A stretch of 64,000 nucleotides of DNA, taken from the NCBI RefSeq assembly GCF_021556395.1, contig NZ_JAKGCS010000008.1, positions 127,654-191,653 of the forward strand, in the 5' to 3' direction. The translations under genes and the position numbers were made by a program. Shown here piece after piece: positions 37,114-45,866 of the stretch. The stretch is from Acuticoccus kalidii. GTDB lineage: Bacteria > Pseudomonadota > Alphaproteobacteria > Rhizobiales > Amorphaceae. Position 1 is the first letter of the stretch; the number at the start of each line of letters is the position of its first letter. Below the pieces are notes generated by a model. That model saw only the letters and a program-made list of their open reading frames with translations. It was not told the origin of the DNA and ran no database searches.

Positions 37114-38202
37114 ATGAAGATCGAAGCCGTCGACGTTGCGCACTATCACGTCCCGCTTCCCGTTCCGCTGTCGGACTCGACGCACGGGATCATCACCCAT
37201 TTCGACCTCGTCGTGGTCCATATCCGTGACACGGATGGGGCGGACGGGTTCGGCTACACCTACACCGTCGGCGCGGGCGGGGACGCGATCCGGTCACTGT
37301 GCGAGAACGATCTGAAGCCGACCCTCATCGGCGCCGATGCCGATGCCATCGAGGCGATCTGGCAGAAGAACTGGTGGCATCTTCATTATGTCGGCCGGGG
37401 TGGGGCGGTGAGCTTCGCGATGGCCGCGATCGACGTCGCCCTGTGGGACCTCAAGGCGAAGCGGGCGAAGTTGCCGCTCTACCGGTTCCTCGGCGGCGAC
37501 GATCCGGCCGTCTCGGCCTATGTCGGCGGCGTCGATCTCCAGTTTCCGACGGATAAGCTGATCGCCCAGGCGAGCGAGGCGATCGCCGGCGGCATCCGGG
37601 CGATCAAGATGAAGGTCGGCCGGGCGCGTCTGGCGGAGGATATCGAGCGCGTCGCCGCGATGCGGGCTCATATCGGCCCGGACATCACGCTGATGGCCGA
37701 CGCCAATATGATCTGGCGCATGGACGAGGCGATCCGCGCCGCCCGCGCCCTCGCGACTTACGATCTCTTCTGGATCGAGGAGCCGACGATCCCGGAAGAT
37801 GTCGCCGGGCACACGCGCATCGTGCGCGATGGCGGTCTGCCGGTCGCCACCGGCGAGAACTTCCACAGCATCCACGAGTTCGCCCGTTTCATCGAGGCGG
37901 AGGCGGTGAGCTTTCCGGAGCCGGACGCGGCGACGCTCGGCGGCGTAACGCCCTGGCTGAAGGTCGCCCATCTCGCCGAGGCGAACAATCTGCCGGTGAC
38001 GACGCACGGGATCCATGATCTCCACGTCCACCTGCTCGCCGCCGTTCCGAACAGCTCATACCTCGAAATTCACGGCTTCAGCCTGAACCGCTTTCTGGAG
38101 GAGCCGCTGCGGATCGAGGAGGGCAAGGCTCATGCGCCGGACCGGCCGGGCCACGGCATCCTCCTCGATTTTCGTCGCCTCACCGAGCATCGCGCCGGTT
38201 GA
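37114..38202 (+). CDS. Mandelate racemase/muconate-lactonizing enzyme family protein, second copy
   Basis: The 362-residue protein has KMKVG near residue 168, then ADANMIW, IEEPTIPED, TGENF and a THGIHDLHVH segment. It belongs to the enolase superfamily but is only distantly related to the gene at 35667-36854. I chose ATG 37114, with AAGGA 12 bases upstream, over a frame extended to 37042. Likely a sugar-acid or related hydroxy-acid enzyme; substrate unknown. The 259-bp divergent spacer should hold both promoters. Confidence 0.86.
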   Translation: MKIEAVDVAHYHVPLPVPLSDSTHGIITHFDLVVVHIRDTDGADGFGYTYTVGAGGDAIRSLCENDLKPTLIGADADAIEAIWQKNWWHLHYVGRGGAVSFAMAAIDVALWDLKAKRAKLPLYRFLGGDDPAVSAYVGGVDLQFPTDKLIAQASEAIAGGIRAIKMKVGRARLAEDIERVAAMRAHIGPDITLMADANMIWRMDEAIRAARALATYDLFWIEEPTIPEDVAGHTRIVRDGGLPVATGENFHSIHEFARFIEAEAVSFPEPDAATLGGVTPWLKVAHLAEANNLPVTTHGIHDLHVHLLAAVPNSSYLEIHGFSLNRFLEEPLRIEEGKAHAPDRPGHGILLDFRRLTEHRAG

Positions 38203-38208
38203 CGGCGT

Positions 38209-38233
38209 CGGCGGGCGGCTCGTCCGCCCGCCG
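38209..38233. terminator. Bidirectional hairpin between convergent enolase and chemoreceptor genes
   Basis: A perfect 10-bp GC stem (CGGCGGGCGG / CCGCCCGCCG) with a 5-base loop lies between two convergent stop codons. No T-run on either side. It likely ends or protects both transcripts. Confidence 0.5.
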
Positions 38234-38270
38234 AATGCCGCGGCGCGTGGGGTGGGGGGAGGCAGTCCGC

Positions 38271-40232
38271 TCAGGCCGCCTTCAATTTCGCGATGAAGTC
38301 GTCGACATGGGCCTGCATCTCGGCCGCTTGTTGGGCGAGGTCCTCGGATGCGCCGAGGAGCTGGGCCGCGGCGGCGCCGTTGCTTTGCGAGATGCGCGCG
38401 ACGGCGGCGACGCTCGTCGTGACCTCTTCGCTGCCGTCCGCCGCATCCTGGACGTTGCGCGCGATCTCGCGCGTCGCCGCGCCCTGCTCTTCGACGGCGG
38501 CGGCGATCGCCCCGCTCACCTCCGCGATCCGACCGATGACGGCGGAGAATTCGCCGATCGTCCCGACCGTCTCGCCCGTCGCGTTCTGGATCCCCTCGAT
38601 CTGGAGTGAGATCTCCTCCGTCGTCGCCTTCGCGGTCTGCTCGGCGAGGCCCTTCACCTCCGCAGCGACCACCGCAAAGCCTTTGCCGGCCTCACCGGCG
38701 CGCGCGGCTTCGATCGTCGCATTGAGGGCGAGGAGGTTGGTCCGATTGGCGATGTCGCTGATGAGGTTGACGACGGCGCCGATCCGCTCGGCGGCTTGTG
38801 ACAGGGTCTGAACGAGCGCGCCCGACCGCTCCGCCTGTTTGACGGCATTTTGCGAGATGCTGCTGCTTTCGCTGACCTGCCGCGTGATCTCGGTGATCGA
38901 GGACGACAGCTCTTCCGTGGCGCTCGCGACGGTCTGCACGTTGACCGAGGTGCGCTCGGAGGAGCGCTCGACCGCTTCGGTCTGCCGTGCGGTCTCGCTC
39001 GCGGCGCCGGACATCGCGGCGGCGGTCTCGTTCATGTTGGATGCCGCCGCGGTCACCGCCCGCACGACAACCGAGGCGTTGCCGCTGAAGGATTGCGAGA
39101 GGCTCTCGATCACCGCATTGCGCTCTTGTTGGCGGCGCTGAGCCTCCTGTTCGCGGAGTGCGAGCGCTTCCGATTCGGCGAGATTGGTGCGGAAGATCGC
39201 GAACGCGCGCGCCATGTCGGCGACTTCGTCCCGCCCGACGGCTTCGACGCTCGCCGACTTGTCCCCCTGGCTGAGACGGGTCATCGCGTCGGACAGCCGT
39301 TTGATGGGCACCGCGATGCCGCGCCCGATGGCGACGGCGAGCCCGGTTATGACGAGGGCGAGCGTGATCCCGCTCGCGAAGAGGATGCGTTGTCCGCGCG
39401 CCTCGATCGCCTCCATACGGCTTTGGGCGGCTCTATATTGCGCATCGCTGGTGGAGACGACCGCCTCCAGGATGGGCTCGGCGGCCGCATAGGCGTTGCT
39501 CAACGCCTCGAGGCGTTCATCGAGCCTCAACTGAAGTGTCGCCAGCGCGTTGAAGGCGTTCGCATAGTCGTTCGACAGGCGCGTGAGGCGTTCCCGCTCC
39601 GGGGGCGAGAGGTCGGCCTCGCGAAGGCGCGCCTCGAAGGTGTCGCGCTCTTTGGTCAGGCGCTCGATATATTTCGGGTGCTTGCGGGCAAGAAAGTCCT
39701 TCTCATGGCGGCGCATCATCAGCATCGACACTTGGAGACGCGGGGCGTCGTGCGTCTCGAGCGCGGCTTCGATCGTGTGGACCGCGGCGCGAAGGGCGCC
39801 GAGCAGCCCGTCGGATTCGGTGAGGCCCATGCGGATGGTGTCGTCGGCCACCGCCTCGAAACCTTCGGTGTAGATGCTGAAATTGCGGTCGAGCGCGGCA
39901 AGGTCCGCGGTGACGCCCGCATCGTCATTCGCGAGGTCGGCGATCGACCGGGCGATGGCGGCCGCCGACTCGGCGTGACGCTGCGCGTACACCTCGTCCT
40001 TGCGCAGAAGGAAGTCTTTCTCGTTGCGCCGCGCCATCAGGAACGCTTCGCCGATGGTCCGCGCTTCGATATAGTTGGCGAGCGCCGCCTCTCGCTCCGA
40101 ACTCACCCGCGATTTCAAGATATCGGTGAGCATGATGACACCGAGCATCACCGCGAACCCAAGAAGCGCGACGACGGCGATCAGCATGACCTTGGTGCCG
40201 ATCCGCAAACGTGTGAGTGCTGTCTGTACCAT
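38271..40232 (-). CDS. Methyl-accepting chemotaxis protein with helical sensor domain
   Basis: The 653-residue receptor has a membrane segment at about 13-36, a periplasmic all-helical domain (about 37-280), a second segment near 283-305, HAMP, and a signalling domain. The receptor tip [21 protein letters not shown] leads into [17 protein letters not shown]. The periplasmic part repeats the pattern [11 protein letters not shown] / [11 protein letters not shown], typical of HBM (helical bimodular) sensors. Ligand unknown. A 7-8-bp inverted repeat lies just upstream of its start. Confidence 0.92.
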   Translation of the reverse strand: MVQTALTRLRIGTKVMLIAVVALLGFAVMLGVIMLTDILKSRVSSEREAALANYIEARTIGEAFLMARRNEKDFLLRKDEVYAQRHAESAAAIARSIADLANDDAGVTADLAALDRNFSIYTEGFEAVADDTIRMGLTESDGLLGALRAAVHTIEAALETHDAPRLQVSMLMMRRHEKDFLARKHPKYIERLTKERDTFEARLREADLSPPERERLTRLSNDYANAFNALATLQLRLDERLEALSNAYAAAEPILEAVVSTSDAQYRAAQSRMEAIEARGQRILFASGITLALVITGLAVAIGRGIAVPIKRLSDAMTRLSQGDKSASVEAVGRDEVADMARAFAIFRTNLAESEALALREQEAQRRQQERNAVIESLSQSFSGNASVVVRAVTAAASNMNETAAAMSGAASETARQTEAVERSSERTSVNVQTVASATEELSSSITEITRQVSESSSISQNAVKQAERSGALVQTLSQAAERIGAVVNLISDIANRTNLLALNATIEAARAGEAGKGFAVVAAEVKGLAEQTAKATTEEISLQIEGIQNATGETVGTIGEFSAVIGRIAEVSGAIAAAVEEQGAATREIARNVQDAADGSEEVTTSVAAVARISQSNGAAAAQLLGASEDLAQQAAEMQAHVDDFIAKLKAA

Positions 40233-40249
40233 CGAGGGCGGCTCACCCT

Positions 40250-40281
40250 TGTGTGACTTTCGGACGATCGAATGTCACACA
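40250..40281. promoter_or_regulatory. Inverted repeat upstream of the chemoreceptor gene
   Basis: TGTGTGAC (40250-40257) and GTCACACA (40274-40281) are perfect inverted half-sites 16 bases apart, about 18 bases upstream of the chemoreceptor ATG. They look like a dimeric regulator site or leader hairpin. Confidence 0.35.
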
Positions 40282-40336
40282 CGAGGCTTTCGCCTGACTG
40301 CCCGACGGTCGGTCAGGCGGCATTGCACCGCTCTTC

Positions 40337-40372
40337 GTGAGTTTGGGATGGGGCCGTGAGTTTGGAATGGGG
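40337..40372 (+). repeat. Short tandem repeat, two 17-bp copies at 19-bp period
   Basis: GTGAGTTTGGGATGGGG (40337-40353) is repeated with one change at 40356-40372. It lies in the noncoding spacer between the chemoreceptor and the tRNA gene. Role unknown. Confidence 0.6.
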
Positions 40373-40462
40373 ATGCGGCCGGAGGCAAAGGCCGACCCGA
40401 CGCCTCAACGTCCGGGGCCGGGCGTCCACGACGATGCGCGGTCGGGATCTCAGCGGCGAAAA

Positions 40463-40539
<77 letters not shown>

Positions 40540-40540
40540 A

Positions 40541-40949
40541 TGTGGGGGTGAGTATCGCCTTTGGCGCGGCAGTGCAAGCGTCTGTTCGGGCCGATTGGGG
40601 ACGAGCGCGGGACGGCCCTCGCGGCGGCGCCAGTCGATCGTCCGGGGGCAGCGCGTGCGATGCTCGCGCCGTGCCGCAACGGGTGGTCGCGGGGCGGGCG
40701 GGATGCGACATGGCGCGCCATCATCGGTTCAAGATGATGCCATTGGATTGATGAATCTTGCCGGTTCGACTAAGGAATGAAGCAGCCTGGGCAGGACCGT
40801 GTCTAGCTCCGACCTACGTTGCCGCAACATGTTCACATGTTCAAACCCCATGCCGGCTGGGACCCGGTCCGTCGTCCCAGTTCCATCAGATCAGGAAGTC
40901 TTCTTCGCACGGAAGAGGCCTTCCGTGTGCGACCCGAGGCGATCGTTTC
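40541..40949. other. 409-bp spacer between tRNA-Pro and the choloylglycine-hydrolase-like gene
   Basis: No gene is supported. The tRNA promoter is at its left end (listed separately). At 40827-40842 the octamer ACATGTTC occurs twice in direct tandem. At 40905-40932 a hairpin (TCGCACGGAAG ... CTTCCGTGTGCGA, with a 2-base bulge) ends just before a GAGG ribosome site for the gene starting at 40950. Confidence 0.6.
40549..40577 (-). promoter_or_regulatory. Promoter of tRNA-Pro
   Basis: On the minus strand, TTGCAC (40572-40577) is followed after 17 bases by TACTCA (40549-40554), about ten bases before the tRNA 5' end. Spacing is right for a housekeeping sigma factor. Confidence 0.45.
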
Positions 40950-42062
40950 ATGTGCACGTCTTTGCTCTACCAAGATAAACAAGGCAGCTCCTATTTCGGA
41001 CGGACGATGGAGTTGACCATCGACCTGCCTTACCAAGTCACATACTTCCCGAAGGGCGAGGCGTTCGCCTCGGCGCGCGAAGGGCATCCGGTCTTCCACT
41101 TCGAGGCCGCATATGACTTCATCGCGATCGCGATGCCGGCCCGTTTGCCGTCGGCGGAGGCGCCGCTCGGGCTTGCGGATCTCAAGGTGCTCGAAGGGAT
41201 GAACGATCAGGGGCTGACCTTCAGCCTCCTGTCCTATCCGTCCGCCAGCGGCAAGCAGAAGGCGGTGGAGATGACCCAGGCCGTCCTCTCCGCGTCCGAT
41301 CTCGGGAGCTGGGCGCTCAGCCAGTTCGCCTCCGTCGCGGCGCTGAAAGATGCCATCGCGACGCAGCCGATCATGCTCGACCCGCTCGCGATCCTCGGCG
41401 GTGTCGAGTCGCCCTTCCATTATGTCGTTCACGACGCGACCGGCGCGGGCCTCATCCTCGAGTTCGACGGCGGCACGCTCAACATCTATGACAACCCCGT
41501 CGGCGTCATGACCAACGGGCCGGCCTTTTCCTGGCACCTCACCAATCTCGACAACTACACCTTCCTCGACAATGTCGATCGGCCGAGCGCCACGTTCGGC
41601 ACGCTCAAGGTCCGTCAGCCGGATTCGGGGATCGCGACGGCGGGGCTGCCGTCCTCCAACACGTCGGTCGGCCGCTTCGTGCGGGCCGTCTATTATGCCC
41701 AGTTCACCGAAAAGGCGGCGACGCCCGACCTCGCCGTGCAGACGCTCGGCCACGTGATGAACAATTTCGACCGGCCGCGCGGCGCCAGCATCGACTATCC
41801 GGGCGCGGACGACGGTCATCTCGAGGTGCCGGGCCTCGCGGAGGACGCGTCGGCGCCTTATGCGACCGAGTTCACCTCATGGACGGTGCTCGCCGATCTC
41901 GGCCGCAAGGTCTTCTATGTTCGCGATTATAAGAGCCTCAACTTCGCCCGGTTCGACCTCACCGCCCTCGCGGCGGCGGACGGGCCGAGGGTCGTGCCTC
42001 TCGCGCATCTGATGGGCGACGGAAACGGAACCGATCACCTGATGGCGGCGCGCGCCGCCTGA
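40950..42062 (+). CDS. Linear amide C-N hydrolase, choloylglycine hydrolase family (cytoplasmic form)
   Basis: The 370-residue Ntn-hydrolase begins MCTSLLY: after Met removal Cys2 would be the N-terminal nucleophile, which fixes the start at 40950. Conserved family elements follow: the FGRTMEL segment, [23 protein letters not shown] and the [12 protein letters not shown] region. The family includes bile-salt hydrolases, penicillin V acylases and AHL acylases. The natural substrate here is unknown. No signal peptide, unlike the paralogue at 47757-48827. Confidence 0.88.
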   Translation: MCTSLLYQDKQGSSYFGRTMELTIDLPYQVTYFPKGEAFASAREGHPVFHFEAAYDFIAIAMPARLPSAEAPLGLADLKVLEGMNDQGLTFSLLSYPSASGKQKAVEMTQAVLSASDLGSWALSQFASVAALKDAIATQPIMLDPLAILGGVESPFHYVVHDATGAGLILEFDGGTLNIYDNPVGVMTNGPAFSWHLTNLDNYTFLDNVDRPSATFGTLKVRQPDSGIATAGLPSSNTSVGRFVRAVYYAQFTEKAATPDLAVQTLGHVMNNFDRPRGASIDYPGADDGHLEVPGLAEDASAPYATEFTSWTVLADLGRKVFYVRDYKSLNFARFDLTALAAADGPRVVPLAHLMGDGNGTDHLMAARAA

Positions 42063-42112
42063 CGGCGACCGAGACGAGACGAACGGACAGAAGCGAAAGA
42101 GGCGAGGGACGA

Positions 42113-43510
42113 ATGGCCGACGATCCGACCCGCGATGGGCGCGATGGCGTCTATGACGAAACCTATGGCGCGACGGCACTCGCCACGGCCTTGCCGAAGG
42201 CGAACTTTCCCGACGGCGAGAACGACCCCCGCCGCATCTATGCGGCCGTGCGTGACGAGTTGATGCTCGACGGCAACTCCCGGCAGAACCTGGCGACCTT
42301 CTGCCAGACCTGGGAGGAGCCGGAGGTCCATCGCCTGATGGACGACTGCATCGACAAGAACATGATCGACAAGGACGAGTATCCGCAGACTGCCGAGATC
42401 GAGGCGCGGTGTGTGCGGATGCTCGCCGATCTGTGGAACGCGCCACGTTCGGGCGAGGCGGTCGGCTGCTCGACCACGGGCTCCAGCGAGGCGGCGATGC
42501 TCGGCGGGCTCGCGATGAAGCGGCGTTGGGAGGCGCGCCAGCGCGCGGCCGGCAAGCCCACCGACAAGCCGAACATCATCACCGGCCCGGTCCAGGTCTG
42601 TTGGCACAAGTTCACCCGCTATTGGGACATCGAGCATCGCGAGATCCCGATGGAGGACGGCCGCCTCCTGATGACGCCGGAAGAGGTGATCGCCCGTTGC
42701 GACGAGAACACCATCGGCGTCGTCCTGACCCTCGGCGTCACCTTTACGGGCGAGTTCGAGCCGGTGAAGGACGTGAGCGACGCGCTCGACGCGTTCGAGG
42801 CGAAGACCGGCCTCGACATTCCGATCCATGTCGACGGGGCGAGCGGGGGCTTCCTCGCCCCGTTCTGTGCGCCCGATCTTCCCTGGGATTTCCGTCTGCC
42901 GCGCGTGCGCTCGATCAACGCGTCGGGCCACAAATTCGGCCTCGCCCCGCTCGGCGTCGGCTGGGTCCTGTGGCGCGAGGAAAAGGATCTGCCGGAAGAG
43001 ATGATCTTCTGGGTCAATTATCTCGGCGGCAATATGCGCGACATTGCGCTCAATTTCTCCCGTCCGGGCGGGCAGATCGTCTGCCAATATTATAACTTCC
43101 TGCGCCTCGGTCGGGAGGGCTACCGCAAGGTGCACGGTGCCTGTTACGCCTCCGCGCGCTATCTCGCGGGCGAGATCGCCGCGATGGGGCCGTTCGAGAT
43201 CGTCTATGACGGCGACATGAAGCGCGGCATTCCGGCCGTCTCCTGGAGGCTCAAGGAAGGCGCCGATCCGGGCTTTACCCTCTTCGATCTCGCCGATCGT
43301 TTGCGCGTGCGCGGCTGGCAGGTGCCGGCTTACACGCTTCCCGCGAACTGTGAGCATCAGGCGATCCAGCGCATTCTCGTGCGCAACGGCGTGAGCTTCG
43401 ACCTCTGCTCGCTCCTCGTCGACGACATGAAGGCGGCGCTCGAGCACATCATGGCGCATCCGACCAAGGCGCCTCTCACCAGCGAAGAGGCGTCCGGCTT
43501 CCACCATTGA
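42113..43510 (+). CDS. gadB: Glutamate decarboxylase
   Basis: The 465-residue group II PLP decarboxylase has the GadB-type N-terminal block ([14 protein letters not shown]), the [13 protein letters not shown] helix, and the PLP lysine (Lys274) in NASGHKFG. Length and motifs fit bacterial glutamate decarboxylase, which makes GABA and consumes a proton. No GABA/glutamate antiporter of the GadC type is adjacent; a membrane protein of unknown family follows after 37 bp. Confidence 0.92.
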   Translation: MADDPTRDGRDGVYDETYGATALATALPKANFPDGENDPRRIYAAVRDELMLDGNSRQNLATFCQTWEEPEVHRLMDDCIDKNMIDKDEYPQTAEIEARCVRMLADLWNAPRSGEAVGCSTTGSSEAAMLGGLAMKRRWEARQRAAGKPTDKPNIITGPVQVCWHKFTRYWDIEHREIPMEDGRLLMTPEEVIARCDENTIGVVLTLGVTFTGEFEPVKDVSDALDAFEAKTGLDIPIHVDGASGGFLAPFCAPDLPWDFRLPRVRSINASGHKFGLAPLGVGWVLWREEKDLPEEMIFWVNYLGGNMRDIALNFSRPGGQIVCQYYNFLRLGREGYRKVHGACYASARYLAGEIAAMGPFEIVYDGDMKRGIPAVSWRLKEGADPGFTLFDLADRLRVRGWQVPAYTLPANCEHQAIQRILVRNGVSFDLCSLLVDDMKAALEHIMAHPTKAPLTSEEASGFHH

Positions 43511-43547
43511 GGATGCCGGCAATGTCCATTGTGGATGGGATCGCGTG

Positions 43548-44423
43548 ATGACGGCGGTGATCGGGACGGGGGGCGTCCATGATGAGGGCGCCTGGCCGTT
43601 CGTCACGCTGCATCATTATGTCCAGGATGGACGGCGCGTCGTGTGGCGCGAGCGGGAGAATCGCAAGGGGCTGCGGCCGGCCGAGCGTCGGCTCGAGGGC
43701 GTCGAGCGTCCGTTCTGGCAGGGCGCGGCCTACAATTATCTGATCGGCGCACTGTTCGCGGGCGGCGCTTGTCTCTTCATGCTCGGGAGCGCCTTCACCC
43801 TCGGCGCACCCACGTTCGGCGGGCCGACACGCGAGATCATCAACATCACGTTCTTTCTCGGCTCGATCCCGTTCACGATGGCGGCCTATCTCCAACATTT
43901 CCAGGCGGCCAACGCGACCGTGTTTGCGGTGGTCCCCCGTGACGGGCGACGGCGCATCGCCTTCATCGGCTGGCAGCCGCGCAATGCCGGATGGGTGTCG
44001 ACCTTCACCCAGTTTCTCGGCACCGTGGCGTTCAACTTCAACACCTATGACGCGCTTACCGGTCCGTCGGGGTGGATGATGCAGGATCTCGTGGTGTTCC
44101 TGCCGGGTCTCGTCGGTTCGATCCTCTTCCTCGTCTCCGGCTATATCGCCTTCATCGAGGTGGCGCACACCTATTGGAGCTGGCGCCCGAGGGATCTCGA
44201 CTGGCGGATCGTCTTCGTAAACCTTCTCGGCTGCATATTCTTCATGACGGCCGGTTTGCTGGCCTATGTACCGGCGGGACCGGAACCAGCCTGGATCCCG
44301 GTCGTCGCGACGGCGCATATCGGGCTGGGTGCGCTCGGCTTCTTCGTCGGCGCGGTCCTCCTCATGCATGAGAGCCGCCTCGCGGAGCGTCATCCGGCGG
44401 CCGAGCCTTTGAAGAGCACGTGA
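43548..44423 (+). CDS. Conserved membrane protein of unknown function, about six segments
   Basis: The 291-residue protein has a ~55-residue hydrophilic N-terminus, then hydrophobic segments near 65-85, 98-118, 145-160, 175-200, 220-240 and 250-275. GAAYNYLIGALF and GSILFLVSGYIAFIEV vaguely recall YrhK-like membrane proteins, but I do not claim the family. A GTG at 43545 adds one residue. It is cotranscribed with gadB (37-bp gap) and overlaps the ytcA-like gene's leader. A role in moving or sensing GABA/glutamate or pH is only a guess. Confidence 0.7.
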   Translation: MTAVIGTGGVHDEGAWPFVTLHHYVQDGRRVVWRERENRKGLRPAERRLEGVERPFWQGAAYNYLIGALFAGGACLFMLGSAFTLGAPTFGGPTREIINITFFLGSIPFTMAAYLQHFQAANATVFAVVPRDGRRRIAFIGWQPRNAGWVSTFTQFLGTVAFNFNTYDALTGPSGWMMQDLVVFLPGLVGSILFLVSGYIAFIEVAHTYWSWRPRDLDWRIVFVNLLGCIFFMTAGLLAYVPAGPEPAWIPVVATAHIGLGALGFFVGAVLLMHESRLAERHPAAEPLKST

Positions 44424-44426
44424 ACC

Positions 44427-44804
44427 ATGCGGCGATTGACCATTCCCTCAGCCCTCTCGAAGACGAGCCGCAGCGCGCCGGGCCGCCACGGACCGTCCGG
44501 CCGTCCGGTGCGGTTCGGCCGGGGTGCGGGCGGGGGATGGCGCGCCTTGGCGCTGCTGCTGCCGATCGCGTTCGCGCTGGCGGCCTGCAACGGCACGCCC
44601 GTCGCGCCTGCGGTGCCGTTCCTCGGGGCCTATTTCCCGTCCTGGCTCCTGGCGGCCTTTGCCGGGATCGGCGCGGCGATCGTCGCGCGGGTGATCTTCG
44701 TCGCCATCGGTCTCGACGACGTCTTGCCGATGCGGCTTCTCGTCTATGTGGGGATCGCGACGGCGGTCGGGTTCCTTGTCTCCAGTCTCGCCTTCGGTCG
44801 CTGA
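44427..44804 (+). CDS. ytcA: YtcA-like small lipoprotein/membrane protein
   Basis: The 125-residue protein has a hydrophobic segment ending in a lipobox (FALAAC, Cys near residue 54) and then two membrane segments with GAYFPSWLLAAFAGIGAA...RVIFVAIGLDD, the YtcA signature. In E. coli ytcA lies in front of mdtN-mdtO-mdtP. The same order (ytcA, HlyD-like, FUSC) is seen here. The N-terminus before the lipobox is longer than usual, so a later start is possible. Confidence 0.8.
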   Translation: MRRLTIPSALSKTSRSAPGRHGPSGRPVRFGRGAGGGWRALALLLPIAFALAACNGTPVAPAVPFLGAYFPSWLLAAFAGIGAAIVARVIFVAIGLDDVLPMRLLVYVGIATAVGFLVSSLAFGR

Positions 44805-44816
44805 GGAGGCGCTAGA

Positions 44817-45866
44817 GTGGCTTCCCCCCATCATATCAGCCCGGCCCGCGTCGGCGGCGCCATCGTCGCCGCATCCGTGATCCTCGCTGCGACGATCCTC
44901 GGCTGGCAGCATCTGCGAAAGGCGGAGCGCAATCCGCTTTCCCACGAAGCGGTGTTGAGCGCGACCGTCGTCCACATCGCGCCGACGGTGGCGGGGCGGA
45001 TCGTCGAGCTGCCGGTGCGAGAGAACCAGGCGGTGAAGAAGGGCGATATTCTCTTCCGCGTCGACCCGCAGACGTACCGGCTCGCCTATGAGCAGACCGC
45101 GAGCGACCTCGCGATGGCCGAGGCGGCGCTCGCCGACCGCCATCGCGAGATCCGCGCCGAAACGCAGAACGCGGCGATCGCGCAGGAACAGGTGGCGCGC
45201 GCACGGGAAAATCTCGCCCTCGCGACACAGACCCTCGATCGCCTCCTGCCGCTCCAGCCGAAAGGCTATGTCAGCGCCCAGGAGGTCGACACCGCCCGCA
45301 CCGCGAGACGCGATGCCGAGATCAGCCTCGCCGAATCGCTGCGTCAGGCCGAGGCGGCGGACACCCTCGTCGGCGATCCGGCCGTCGCCGCCGCCCTCGT
45401 CGAAGCGCGTAAGGCGGCGCTCGCGATCGCCGAGCACGAGCTCGAAAGCACCATCGTGCGCGCGCCGCATGACGGACGCGTCGCCGGCCTCACCATCGGC
45501 ACCGGCGAGTTCGTGGTGCCGGGGGAGGCGGTGTTCACCCTCATCGACACGTCGAGCTGGTTCGCGAGCGCGACCTTCATCGAGACCGAGCTCGGCCGCA
45601 TCGGGATCGGCAATTGCGCGACCGTCTACGCGCTCGCCGATCGGCGGACACCGATCCGGGGACGCGTCGAGGGAACGGGATGGGGCGTCATCTCCCAGGA
45701 TGTCGTCAACATTCCGACGGCGCTGCCGCTGGTGCCGCGCTCGCTCGACTGGGTGCGCGTCGCGCAGCGCTTTCCCGTGCGCATCCACCTTGAGGATCCG
45801 CCGGCCTCGTTGATGCGGGTCGGGGGCTCGGCGACCGTCACGGTGCACGATGACACCGATTGCTGA
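44817..45866 (+). CDS. mdtN: HlyD-family efflux adaptor, MdtN-like
   Basis: The 349-residue membrane fusion protein has one N-terminal anchor (residues 12-30), a lipoyl-like half (PTVAGRIVELPVRENQAVKKGD), a helical hairpin (about 85-195), the second lipoyl half (IVRAPHDGRVAG) and a beta-barrel. GTG start at 44817 follows GAGGAGG. It overlaps the FUSC gene by 17 bp. With MdtO-like and an outer-membrane channel it would export aromatic or drug-like compounds. Confidence 0.87.
   Translation: MASPHHISPARVGGAIVAASVILAATILGWQHLRKAERNPLSHEAVLSATVVHIAPTVAGRIVELPVRENQAVKKGDILFRVDPQTYRLAYEQTASDLAMAEAALADRHREIRAETQNAAIAQEQVARARENLALATQTLDRLLPLQPKGYVSAQEVDTARTARRDAEISLAESLRQAEAADTLVGDPAVAAALVEARKAALAIAEHELESTIVRAPHDGRVAGLTIGTGEFVVPGEAVFTLIDTSSWFASATFIETELGRIGIGNCATVYALADRRTPIRGRVEGTGWGVISQDVVNIPTALPLVPRSLDWVRVAQRFPVRIHLEDPPASLMRVGGSATVTVHDDTDC

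Noticed and set aside
40440..40462. Intrinsic terminator after tRNA-Pro
   Set aside because: Only a short T-run without a convincing stem follows the CCA end.
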